The notes under the pieces: generated by a model
The model's database searches: none
Seen by the model: the letters and a program-made list of their open reading frames with translations, nothing else
What the model was told of the DNA's origin: nothing
Shown here: positions 1 to 5,922 of the stretch, piece by piece
Layout of the letters: every line of letters begins with the position of its first letter
Numbering within the stretch: the stretch's first letter is position 1
Program-made: the position numbers and the translations under genes
Origin: an uncultured Trueperaceae bacterium
Lineage (GTDB): Bacteria > Deinococcota > Deinococci > Deinococcales > Trueperaceae
DNA: 9,393 nucleotides
Reading direction: 5' to 3'
Assembly (NCBI GenBank): GCA_937911855.1
Contig: CALDPK010000052.1
Coordinates: 1 to 9,393, forward strand

Positions 1-605
1 GTCAGCTCGTCCAGGTAGGTCAGGCTGGCGTTGCGGTCGACGACCACCAGCGTGCGGCCGTTGGCCAGGCCACCGCGGTCTTCGGTCGTGAACGCGCCCA
101 GGGGCAGGGCAAGTTCGACATCGCGAGGGACGTACACGAAGGTGCCGTTCTCCCAGAACGCGGAGTTGAGCGCGGCGAACTTGCCCTGATGGGCGTTGAC
201 CACGCTGTACAGGTGCTCCTTGAGCAGCTCCTCGTGCTCGCGCACTGCGGTGCGGAGGTCGGTGAAGATCACGCCGGCTTCGCTGATGCGCGCGTCGTGC
301 TTCACGACCGCGTTGCCCTTGTGGACCATCACGCCTTCGGCGTCCGAGTCGGTGACGCGCATGTCGATGCGGGCAGGCACGTCATTGCTCAGCGGCGCGC
401 CAGCCAGCTCAAGGCCGTCAACCGAGAAGCGGTCCAGCTCGGTGTAGCGCCAGGCTTCGTCGCGGGCGGTGGGCCAGGCCGTCTTCTGGAACGTCTCGAA
501 GGCGGCGCGCCGTTCGCGCGCCAGCCATTCGGGCTCCTGATGACGGCTGATCAGCTCTTCGACTGCTTCGGCGCTGAACGCCGGGTTGTCGGTAAGGGTC
601 GCCAC
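1..605 (-). CDS. sufD: SufD, Fe-S cluster assembly scaffold protein (partial, 3' end off window)
   Basis: SufD is the non-catalytic partner of SufB in the cytoplasmic SufBC2D scaffold, where it forms a heterodimer with SufB, binds one SufC and supports iron entry. Only the first 201 codons are present; the C-terminal half lies beyond the left edge. The visible part reads without interruption. An N-terminal helical region (EPEWLARERRAAF, like the EPEWML stretch of SufB) is followed by WRYTELDRF and then the start of the beta-helix core (FAALNSAFWENGTFVYVP, directly comparable to FAAVNSAVWSGGSFVYVP in SufB). I chose the GTG at 605, one base after the sufB stop (609-607), with an AAGGGAG Shine-Dalgarno about 11 nt upstream. 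An in-frame TTG at 614 would overlap the sufB stop but sits only 2 nt from that Shine-Dalgarno. Third gene of the operon and probably translationally coupled to sufB. Confidence 0.93.
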   Translation of the reverse strand, partial: MATLTDNPAFSAEAVEELISRHQEPEWLARERRAAFETFQKTAWPTARDEAWRYTELDRFSVDGLELAGAPLSNDVPARIDMRVTDSDAEGVMVHKGNAVVKHDARISEAGVIFTDLRTAVREHEELLKEHLYSVVNAHQGKFAALNSAFWENGTFVYVPRDVELALPLGAFTTEDRGGLANGRTLVVVDRNASLTYLDEL

Positions 606-606
606 T

Positions 607-2061
607 TCAGCCAACGCTCCCTTCCATCTCGAGTTCGATGAGCCGGTTCAGCTCGACCGCGTACTCAAGAGGCAGTTCCTTCGCCACCGGCTCAAGGAAG
701 CCGCGGACGATGAGGGCCATGGCTTCGGCTTCGTCGATGCCGCGGCTCATCAGGTAGAAGATCTGTTCGTCGTTCAGCTTGCTGACGCTGGCCTCGTGGC
801 CCACGTGTGCCGTCTTCTCACCGATCTCGATGTACGGGTACGTGTTCGTCTTGGAGCTTTCGTCCAGCAGCAGCGCGTCACACTCGACGTTCGAGCGGGC
901 GCCGGTCGCACCTTCGTGGATCTGCACGAGGCCGCGGTACGAGGCCGTGCCTGAGCCTTTGGAGATCGACTTGGAGACGACGGAACTGGTGGTGTTCGGA
1001 GCGGCATGGACCATCTTGGCGCCGGCGTCCTGGTACTGGCCGGTACCGGCGAAGGCGATTGACATCACTTCGCCGTGTGCGCCCTCACCCAGCAGGTAGC
1101 AGCTGGGGTACTTCATCGTGACCTTCGAACCGAGGTTGCCGTCGAGCCAGCCCATCTTGCCGTGGGCGTGAACGAGGGCGCGCTGGGTTACCAGGTTGTA
1201 GACGTTGTGCGACCAGTTCTGGATCGTGCTGTAACGCACGTCCGCACCTTCGTTGACGATGATCTCGATCACACCGGAGTGGAACGAGCTCGAGTCGTAG
1301 GTGGGAGCGGTGCAGCCCTCGATGTAATGGAACTTGCTGCCCCTCTCACCGATGATCAGGGTGCGCTCGAACTGGCCCATGCTCTGGGCGTTGATCAGGA
1401 AGTAGGCCTGCATCGGAGCGGTGACTTCGACGCCTTCGGGGACGTACACGAACGATCCGCCCGACCATACGGCCGAGTTGACTGCCGCGAAGTAGTTGTC
1501 CTCCGGCGGAACCACCGTCGAGAAGTATTCCTTGAATATCTCGGGGTGTTCTTTCAGGCCGGTGTCGGTATCAAGGAAGATCACGCCCAGTTTCTGCCAC
1601 TCGTCCTTGAGGCTGTGGTAGACCATCTCGGACTCGTACTGCGCGCCCACGCCAGCCAGGGCCTTCTGCTCGGCCTCGGGGATGCCGAGGCGGCGGTACG
1701 TCTCGCGCACCTCTTCCGGCACGTCGTCCCAGCTGCGGCCTGCAGCCTTGTCCTGAGGCCGGATGTAGAAGAAGATCTCCTCGAAATCCAGGTCGGAAAG
1801 GTCCGGGCCCCACTTGGGACGGCCTTTCTTCTCGGCTATCTCGAACGCCTTAAGGCGGAACTTCAGCATCCACTCGGGTTCGTTCTTGTGGTAGCTGATC
1901 TGCTCCACGACGCGCCTGGTCAGGCCCTTGCCGGAGCGGAAGAAGTAGTCTTCTGCGTGCCTGAACTGATACTGCTTCTCGTGCTCCATGCCTTCAAGCT
2001 TGGCGGCATCGGGATGCACTTCGGGGATGTAAAGGCCCCGTTCCCTGTCGAATTCTGCCAT
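607..2061 (-). CDS. sufB: SufB, Fe-S cluster assembly scaffold protein
   Basis: SufB is the scaffold subunit on which a nascent Fe-S cluster is built in the SufBC2D complex, taking sulfur from a SufS-type desulfurase and using SufC ATP hydrolysis. The 484-residue length is normal for the family. Recognisable stretches in order are GLTRRVVEQIS and EPEWMLKFR in the N-terminal helical part, GVGAQYESEMVYH, then the beta-helix core with NSAVWSGGSFVYVPEGV, YIEGCTAP (Cys250), STIQNWSHNVYNLVTQR (Gln281, Trp283), NVECDALLLDE (Cys394) and VGHEASVSKL (His422). Cys394 and His422 align by spacing with E. coli Cys405 and His433, the residues implicated in cluster formation at the SufB-SufD interface. The C-terminus ELNRLIELEMEG is typical. 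The ATG at 2061 has a perfect AGGAGG (2073-2068) 6 nt upstream. It lies 17 bp after sufC and is essentially abutted by sufD. Confidence 0.98.
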   Translation of the reverse strand: MAEFDRERGLYIPEVHPDAAKLEGMEHEKQYQFRHAEDYFFRSGKGLTRRVVEQISYHKNEPEWMLKFRLKAFEIAEKKGRPKWGPDLSDLDFEEIFFYIRPQDKAAGRSWDDVPEEVRETYRRLGIPEAEQKALAGVGAQYESEMVYHSLKDEWQKLGVIFLDTDTGLKEHPEIFKEYFSTVVPPEDNYFAAVNSAVWSGGSFVYVPEGVEVTAPMQAYFLINAQSMGQFERTLIIGERGSKFHYIEGCTAPTYDSSSFHSGVIEIIVNEGADVRYSTIQNWSHNVYNLVTQRALVHAHGKMGWLDGNLGSKVTMKYPSCYLLGEGAHGEVMSIAFAGTGQYQDAGAKMVHAAPNTTSSVVSKSISKGSGTASYRGLVQIHEGATGARSNVECDALLLDESSKTNTYPYIEIGEKTAHVGHEASVSKLNDEQIFYLMSRGIDEAEAMALIVRGFLEPVAKELPLEYAVELNRLIELEMEGSVG

Positions 2062-2078
2062 GTCAGGCCTCCTAAATC

Positions 2079-2849
2079 TCAGACGTTGCCTGCAGCTGCC
2101 TGCTGATGAATCCAGTCGTAGCCCCTGCTGTCAAGTTCCATTGCGAGTTCCTTGGGGCCTGAGGTGATGACCTTGCCCCCGGACATCACGTGAACGTGGT
2201 CGGGCACGATGTGGTTCAGCAGACGCTGGTAGTGCGTGATGACGAGGGCGCCGAAGTTGGGGCCACGGGCAGCATTGACGCCCTGGGAAACGGTCTTCAG
2301 TGCGTCGACGTCGAGGCCGGAGTCGGTCTCGTCAAGGATTGCGTAGCGGGGTTCGAGAACGAGCAGCTGCAGGATCTCGGAGCGCTTCTTCTCTCCACCG
2401 GAGAAGCCTTCATGCAGGTTGCGCTCGATGATCGATTCGTCCCAGTCGAGGGCCTTGATGGCGTCCTGGAGCTTCTTGTAGAAGTCCATCACGCCGATCT
2501 CGTCGCCTTCATCGCGGCGGGCGTTCAGTGCCAGACGCAGGAAGTTGGCGATCGAGACGCCGGGCACTTCCACGGGGTACTGGAAGGCAAGGTACAGGCC
2601 GGCGCGGGCGCGCTCGTCGGGTTCCATCTCGAGGACGCTCTCGCCGTCGACCAGAACGTCACCGGCGGTGATTTCGTACTGCGGGTCGCCTGCGATTACC
2701 TTGGCGAGGGTGGACTTGCCGGAGCCGTTGGGGCCCATAAGGGCGTGCACTTCGCCTGCGGGAATGGTCAGGTCCACTCCCTTGAGAATCTCTTCGCCAT
2801 CAGTGATCCGGGCGTGCAGGCCACGGATCTCAAGATTGTTGTCTGCCAC
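2079..2849 (-). CDS. sufC: SufC, Fe-S cluster assembly ATPase
   Basis: SufC is the ABC-type ATPase of the Suf system. Two copies bind SufB and SufD, and their ATP-driven dimerisation reshapes the scaffold. It is cytoplasmic and not a transporter. The 256-residue length is typical. Visible motifs are the Walker A GPNGSGKST (39-47), Q-loop YLAFQYPVEVPGV (Gln90), the signature FSGGEKKRSEILQL (149-162), which has the SufC-specific EKKR form, the Walker B AILDETDSGLDVDAL (Asp173, Glu174), and the H-loop VITHYQRLL (His206). The start is GTG at 2849, preceded by AAGGTAGGAG with a 5-nt gap. It is first in the suf operon, 17 bp upstream of sufB. The 121-bp region upstream carries its likely promoter. 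No desulfurase gene (sufS) or sulfur-transfer gene (sufU/sufE) is seen on this side. Confidence 0.98.
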   Translation of the reverse strand: MADNNLEIRGLHARITDGEEILKGVDLTIPAGEVHALMGPNGSGKSTLAKVIAGDPQYEITAGDVLVDGESVLEMEPDERARAGLYLAFQYPVEVPGVSIANFLRLALNARRDEGDEIGVMDFYKKLQDAIKALDWDESIIERNLHEGFSGGEKKRSEILQLLVLEPRYAILDETDSGLDVDALKTVSQGVNAARGPNFGALVITHYQRLLNHIVPDHVHVMSGGKVITSGPKELAMELDSRGYDWIHQQAAAGNV

Positions 2850-2884
2850 GTTGTCTCCTACCTTCTTGGTGATGTGTGGTGCCC

Positions 2885-2903
2885 AAAGGCCAGACCGGCC
2901 TTT
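2885..2903 (-). promoter_or_regulatory. Hairpin in suf leader / possible terminator
   Basis: A perfect 7-bp inverted repeat, AAAGGCC / GGCCTTT, with a 5-nt loop (2892-2896). Read on the plus strand it is followed by five T residues and resembles a small intrinsic terminator, but no plus-strand gene ends here. Read on the minus strand it is followed by only three T. It would lie about 15-33 nt into a suf transcript started from the -10 box at 2930-2925. It may therefore end read-through from the kinase gene or act as a leader structure for suf. The choice is unresolved. Confidence 0.4.
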
Positions 2904-2908
2904 TTAGG

Positions 2909-2930
2909 ACTCATTCCGAGTTTGAGTATA
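2909..2930 (-). promoter_or_regulatory. Putative suf operon promoter (-10 TATACT) with dyad over the start site
   Basis: The minus strand reads TATACT at 2930-2925, a near-consensus -10 hexamer. It would start transcription near 2918 and give a leader of about 70 nt before sufC. I see no convincing -35. A short dyad, ACTC-N5-GAGT (2909-2921), lies across the predicted start site and could be a repressor site. Another dyad, CCCGGGC-N5-GCTCGGG on the minus strand (2949-2931, one G-T pair), directly abuts the -10. Suf operons in several phyla are controlled by Fe-S-sensing repressors (SufR, IscR), but no regulator gene is present here and I cannot match the dyad to a specific one. Confidence 0.45.
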
Positions 2931-2970
2931 CCCGAGCGGCCAGCCCGGGTTCGTTGCGGCGCAGGCAGAT

Positions 2971-3897
2971 TCAGTCGCGGCGCCTGAAAAGTCCGAAGAA
3001 GAACCGCTTCCGCGGCGCGTTTGTGGAACCTTCCTGCGACAACTGCGGCCGGCGGCTGGCGCGCCCGGTAACTGCTGGCTCAGGCTCCCGTGCCAGTCCG
3101 CTTGCCTCGTCAAATTCCTGCAGGAAGTCCCTGATCCTGACGTGACGTCTGGCGGGTTCGCGGGACATCGCCCGGTTGATGACCCGCGCCAGTGGCACGG
3201 GCACGTCCCTGCGGTACGACTCGATGGGGCGGGGCAGTCCGGAAGTGTGGCCGTGCATGACCTGCTCGTAGGTCTCGCCGTTGAACGGGCGGTGGCCGGT
3301 CAGCACCTCGTAAGCGAGTATGCCCAGGCTGTACACGTCACTTGCGTAAGTGGCCGGTTCGCCTTCGAATATCTCGGGAGCCATGTAGAAGGCCGTCCCG
3401 ACCCGGTCCCTGTTCTCCTCGCTCACGAAACAGCCCGTGCCGAAATCGCCGAGCTTGGCCTTCATGCCGGAGGTCAGGAACACGTTGGCGGGTTTCACGT
3501 CCCGGTGCAGCACCTGCTGGAGGTGCGTCTGCTCGAGGCCGGCGCCCACGTTGTGGATGAGCCGCGCGGACTGCGCCAGCGTGTCGGTGCGCTGACCCAG
3601 AAGGTGCTGATCAAGCGTGCCGCCGGCGCAGTACTCAAGCGCCAGGTACGCGCCGGGGCCGGTCGGGTTGCCGGCCAGTCCGGCGACGATGTTTGGATGA
3701 CGCAGGCTCAGCGTTATCTGCACTTCATTCTCGAACATGCGGCGCAGGTGGGGCTGCGCCTGCACCTCGGGGCGCGGCAGTTTCAGCGCCACGGTGCCAA
3801 GCGAGGGATGCACGGCCAGGAAGACGTTCGACGTCTGGCCGGAACCCAGTCTGGAGCGGACCGAGAAACCGTCGGGAATGAAAGCGGGGGAATCCAT
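2971..3897 (-). CDS. Hanks-type serine/threonine protein kinase
   Basis: A eukaryotic-like Ser/Thr protein kinase of 308 residues that should phosphorylate cytoplasmic proteins. All key catalytic elements are intact: glycine loop LGSGQTSNVFLA (17-28), VALK lysine Lys39, helix-C Glu58 in ENEVQITLSLRHPNIV, catalytic loop LHRDVKPANVFL (Asp133, Asn138), DFG at 151-153, and the APE motif MAPEIFEG (173-175 for APE) after an activation segment ending VGTAFY. The kinase domain takes up about residues 11-265. The rest is a Pro/Arg/Ser-rich linker and a basic-aromatic end (RKRFFFGLFRRRD, 296-308). I see no transmembrane segment, PASTA or other sensor domain, which is unusual because many bacterial kinases of this class are membrane receptors. 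The ATG start has only a weak AGGT 9 nt upstream. It is last in the presumed HAD-membrane protein-UPF0173-kinase operon, 46 bp after the UPF0173 gene. Its substrate is unknown. Confidence 0.93.
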   Translation of the reverse strand: MDSPAFIPDGFSVRSRLGSGQTSNVFLAVHPSLGTVALKLPRPEVQAQPHLRRMFENEVQITLSLRHPNIVAGLAGNPTGPGAYLALEYCAGGTLDQHLLGQRTDTLAQSARLIHNVGAGLEQTHLQQVLHRDVKPANVFLTSGMKAKLGDFGTGCFVSEENRDRVGTAFYMAPEIFEGEPATYASDVYSLGILAYEVLTGHRPFNGETYEQVMHGHTSGLPRPIESYRRDVPVPLARVINRAMSREPARRHVRIRDFLQEFDEASGLAREPEPAVTGRASRRPQLSQEGSTNAPRKRFFFGLFRRRD

Positions 3898-3904
3898 GCC
3901 TGAT

Positions 3905-3931
3905 TGACCTGGTCAGCCCGGGTGAACGGGC
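3905..3931. repeat. Two adjacent dyads upstream of the kinase gene
   Basis: In the 46-bp gap between the UPF0173 gene and the kinase start there is an 11-bp perfect palindrome, TGACC-T-GGTCA (3905-3915), followed directly by GCCCG-N6-CGGGC (3916-3931). The first overlaps the weak ribosome-binding region of the kinase. The second could fold as a small RNA hairpin without a T-tract. Role unknown; they may occur by chance. Confidence 0.3.
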
Positions 3932-3943
3932 CGGCGGAACGCT

Positions 3944-4621
3944 TTAGAGGTCAAGCACCTCCCCGGCGGCCATCACGCGGCAGGAGATTCCGGTCTCCTG
4001 CTCGAGGCGCTGCCCGAAAGCCTGCGCGTCCTGCCGGATGGGTGGGAAGGTGTCGAAGTGGATGGGAATCACGAGCCCTGGTTCGATGAGCCGGCCTGCC
4101 TCGACAGCCTCGTCCGGTCCCATGGTGAAGTTGCTGCCGATCGGAAGGAAAGCAACGTCTATGCCCTCCCTGCCGATCAGGCTCATGTCGGAGAACAGTG
4201 CCGTATCACCTGCGTGATAGATGCGCTTGCCGCCGAGTTCAAGCAGTACGCCCATCGGCATGCCTGCGTAGCTGCCGTCCGGCAGCGAGCTTGAATGCCA
4301 GGCGGGCGTGAACTTGACCCGCCCGAACGCGAACTCCGTCCAGCCGCCGATGTTCATGGCATGGCTGTCGCTGACGCCACGGTCGCCGAACCAGCCGCAT
4401 ATTTCCGGGGAACTGATGAGCGTGGCACCTGAGCGCTTCGCGATCGCCTCTACGTCGGCCACGTGGTCATCATGCCCGTGGGTGACGATGATCGCGTCCG
4501 GGTTCAGGCTGGTCCCGTCGCTGACGGCTGCCGGGTTGCCCGTGAAGAACGGGTCTATCAGGATGTGGTGGTCAGCAGATTCGAGCGATACGGTCGCGTG
4601 GCCGTGCCAGGTCACCCGCAT
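3944..4621 (-). CDS. UPF0173 family metal-dependent hydrolase (metallo-beta-lactamase fold)
   Basis: A 225-residue protein of the UPF0173 / YtkL-like branch of the metallo-beta-lactamase superfamily. These are cytoplasmic two-metal hydrolases of poorly known substrate. Motifs, counted from the ATG at 4621, are the opening MRVTWHGHATV typical of this family, LIDPFFTGNP (about 21-30), metal-binding THGHDDHVAD with His48, His50, Asp52 and His53, then WHSSS (His109), YHAGDTALF (Asp139) and IPIHFDTFPP (His188). The set of ligands is complete, so it should be active. A GTG immediately upstream (4624) is also possible. I prefer the ATG because the GAGG before it is then 4 nt away rather than 1. No signal peptide is seen. 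It lies 37 bp after the membrane-protein gene and 46 bp before the kinase gene, so probably in the same transcript. Confidence 0.93.
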   Translation of the reverse strand: MRVTWHGHATVSLESADHHILIDPFFTGNPAAVSDGTSLNPDAIIVTHGHDDHVADVEAIAKRSGATLISSPEICGWFGDRGVSDSHAMNIGGWTEFAFGRVKFTPAWHSSSLPDGSYAGMPMGVLLELGGKRIYHAGDTALFSDMSLIGREGIDVAFLPIGSNFTMGPDEAVEAGRLIEPGLVIPIHFDTFPPIRQDAQAFGQRLEQETGISCRVMAAGEVLDL

Positions 4622-4658
4622 CACGCCTCGAGCCTGCCTTCCGCTGGAGCCGCCCTCA

Positions 4659-5018
4659 TCAGCGCAGCGTGTTGAAGTAGAAGAAGTAAAGGATGGCGTA
4701 AACGACGGGAAGGCCGGCGAGTCCCAGGGCGAGCAGGTCGCGCTTCATGGCGAAGAACGCCCAGCCGAGCAGGCTGAACAGCACCACGGCCGGGTAGGCC
4801 AGGAACAGCCAGCGCTCGACGCCGGACAGACGCGTCAGCTCGACGAGCTGTCCGCCGTTGCCGGTGAACAGCAGTATCGCTCCGGTCAGCCAGAAGTACA
4901 TGATGCCGAACGAGCCGAGGTGAGCTGCCAGCATGCCGAAAACCGTGAGGACGCGGTCGTTGTTGGCCGGTTCCGACCGGTTGCCGGTGCCCGTCCCTGC
5001 AGTAGCTGAAGAAAGCAT
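4659..5018 (-). CDS. Small membrane protein of unknown function (three predicted helices)
   Basis: I do not recognise a family. The product is a 119-residue integral membrane protein. A short polar N-terminus of about 22 residues (Ser/Thr/Gly/Asn-rich) is followed by a long hydrophobic stretch at about 23-51 (containing AAHLGSFGIMYFWLTGAILLF), a polar loop with GNGGQLVELTRLSG, a second helix at about 69-90 and a third at about 94-115, ending in the short tail NTLR. No catalytic or binding motif stands out. The start is ambiguous: ATG at 5024 directly abuts the Shine-Dalgarno GAGAGGGG (5032-5025), whereas the second ATG at 5018 has normal spacing of 6 nt. I therefore chose 5018. The gene sits between the HAD and UPF0173 genes on the same strand with short gaps (57 and 37 bp) and is probably cotranscribed. 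It could be a DUF4870- or DUF2062-like small protein, but I cannot support either. Confidence 0.75.
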   Translation of the reverse strand: MLSSATAGTGTGNRSEPANNDRVLTVFGMLAAHLGSFGIMYFWLTGAILLFTGNGGQLVELTRLSGVERWLFLAYPAVVLFSLLGWAFFAMKRDLLALGLAGLPVVYAILYFFYFNTLR

Positions 5019-5024
5019 TTTCAT

Positions 5025-5032
5025 CCCCTCTC
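5025..5032 (-). promoter_or_regulatory. Ribosome binding site deciding the membrane-protein start
   Basis: The minus strand reads GAGAGGGG directly before the ATG at 5024 and 6 nt before the ATG at 5018. The spacing favours the second ATG. Confidence 0.6.
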
Positions 5033-5059
5033 AGGATTCCGAATCTTTGCCTCTATCGT

Positions 5060-5075
5060 GCCACATGCACGTGGC
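5060..5075. repeat. Imperfect 16-bp palindrome after the HAD gene
   Basis: GCCACATGCACGTGGC is self-complementary except for one A/C pair (GCCAC and GTGGC arms around a TGCA core). It lies immediately after the HAD stop codon (5078-5076) in the short gap before the membrane-protein gene. There is no T-tract after it on either strand, so it is a poor terminator. It may be an mRNA 3'-end structure, a protein-binding site, or chance. Confidence 0.35.
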
Positions 5076-5819
5076 TCAGAGTGGAAGCCCAAGTTCCTTC
5101 AATGTGTGCAGGAGCGAATCGGCGTCGTCCGCCATGCCGTCGGGTTCAACTTCCTCGGGCAGCCATTCCAGGGCGCGGCCCCCGCTGACGGTCAGTTCCG
5201 CGCTGAGCCAGACACCTTTCATGCCCATGCGCTGGGCACCGTCCACGTCCTTGCGGCGGCTGTCACCGATCATCGCCACCTCAGACGGATCCAGGTCCCA
5301 TTCCTTGAGCACGTCCTGGAAAACGTTGGGGCTGGGTTTGCGGTAACCAGCGCTCACTGACGTGATGAGCGGATCGATCAGCGTACCCAGGCCGAGTTTG
5401 GCGATGATCTGTGTGGTCAGCGAATGCGACCTGGTGTTGGAAGCGACGCCCAGCTTCACCTTGCCCGCCAGGCTGCGCACGAGCTGCGGCATGCCGGGAA
5501 TCGCGATTGCGCCTTCGGCTTCGGGCCGGCAGAACTCGAACTCGAGCCAGTCGATGAAAGCGGTGTCGAACGGAACGCCATTCTCGGTCAGCACCTGCTC
5601 CAGGTGGGAGCGGGTGGTGCCGATCTGCCGGTAATCACGGCCCTCTTTCGGACTGTAGCGCCGCATGGATACAAGCCGGTCAGCCAGACCGGGCGCGTCC
5701 TCGATCAGGCCCCGCTCGCGCAGAAGAAGGGCCACCCTCCAGGCGTTCGCACGCTCGAAATGGTGGCCGTTGCCCCAGATGAGGGTGCCGCCGACGTCAA
5801 AAATCAGGCCTCTTATCAC
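5076..5819 (-). CDS. HAD superfamily hydrolase-like protein
   Basis: A 247-residue protein of the haloacid dehalogenase superfamily, with an alpha-helical cap of the C1 type at about residues 16-105. Motif I is FDVGGTL (Asp8 as nucleophile). Motif II is GVASNTRS (Ser127), motif III is YRKPSPNVF (Lys161), and motif IV is MIGDSRRKDVDGA (Asp186, Asp191). The GYRKPSPNVF / GDSxxxDVDGAQRMGMKGVWL arrangement matches phosphatase-like members such as phosphoglycolate phosphatase relatives. The second Asp of the usual DxDGT motif, the general acid/base of phosphatases, is Gly10 here. Activity is thus uncertain: it could be a phosphatase variant, another hydrolase or a non-catalytic member. The start is GTG at 5819, with almost no Shine-Dalgarno but a -10-like TAGAAT seven bases upstream, which suggests a leaderless mRNA. 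It is first in the minus-strand operon and divergent from the DUF4342 gene. Confidence 0.9.
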   Translation of the reverse strand: MIRGLIFDVGGTLIWGNGHHFERANAWRVALLLRERGLIEDAPGLADRLVSMRRYSPKEGRDYRQIGTTRSHLEQVLTENGVPFDTAFIDWLEFEFCRPEAEGAIAIPGMPQLVRSLAGKVKLGVASNTRSHSLTTQIIAKLGLGTLIDPLITSVSAGYRKPSPNVFQDVLKEWDLDPSEVAMIGDSRRKDVDGAQRMGMKGVWLSAELTVSGGRALEWLPEEVEPDGMADDADSLLHTLKELGLPL

Positions 5820-5825
5820 GGCTCG

Positions 5826-5831
5826 ATTCTA
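5826..5831 (-). promoter_or_regulatory. Putative -10 box for a leaderless HAD transcript
   Basis: The minus strand reads TAGAAT at 5831-5826. Transcription about 7 nt downstream would begin at 5819, exactly the GTG of the HAD gene. No -35 consensus and no good Shine-Dalgarno are visible, which fits the leaderless pattern (TANNNT just before the start codon) known from Deinococcus and actinobacteria. Confidence 0.45.
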
Positions 5832-5894
5832 ACCACGGCCACAAGCATTCATGGTCTCACCCATTCGTATGACGACGCTCTCAGGTCGCGACCC

Positions 5895-5900
5895 TACACT
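5895..5900 (+). promoter_or_regulatory. Possible -10 box for the DUF4342 gene
   Basis: TACACT lies 22 nt before the ATG at 5923. A start near 5907 would leave a leader of about 16 nt that just contains the Shine-Dalgarno. No -35 match is seen, so this is a weak call. Confidence 0.3.
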
Positions 5901-5907
5901 TGGTCTC

Positions 5908-5919
5908 AGGAAGGTGATC
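5908..5919 (+). promoter_or_regulatory. Ribosome binding site deciding the DUF4342 start
   Basis: AGGAAGGTGATC resembles the anti-Shine-Dalgarno complement closely, and its AAGG lies 8 nt before the ATG at 5923. This supports that ATG over the upstream in-frame ATG at 5851, whose extra 24 residues have no family resemblance. Confidence 0.75.
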
Positions 5920-5922
5920 GAC

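Noticed and set aside
1075..2106. Open frame of 343 codons on the plus strand, antisense to sufB
   Set aside because: SufB on the minus strand is unmistakable over the whole length. The plus-strand frame is open because of high-GC codon bias and its translation resembles no family.
2190..2987. Open frame of 265 codons on the plus strand, antisense to sufC
   Set aside because: Mirror of the sufC coding sequence; no ribosome binding site and no recognisable domain.
3142..3903. Open frame of 253 codons on the plus strand, antisense to the kinase gene
   Set aside because: The kinase frame has every catalytic motif; the opposite frame is a codon-bias shadow.
4308..5009. Open frame of 233 codons on the plus strand spanning the UPF0173 and membrane-protein genes
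   Set aside because: It crosses two minus-strand genes and their gap, with no motif. The minus-strand metallo-hydrolase is certain.
5851..5922. N-terminal extension of the DUF4342 protein from the ATG at 5851
   Set aside because: It would place coding sequence over the divergent promoter region, and a much better Shine-Dalgarno serves the ATG at 5923.
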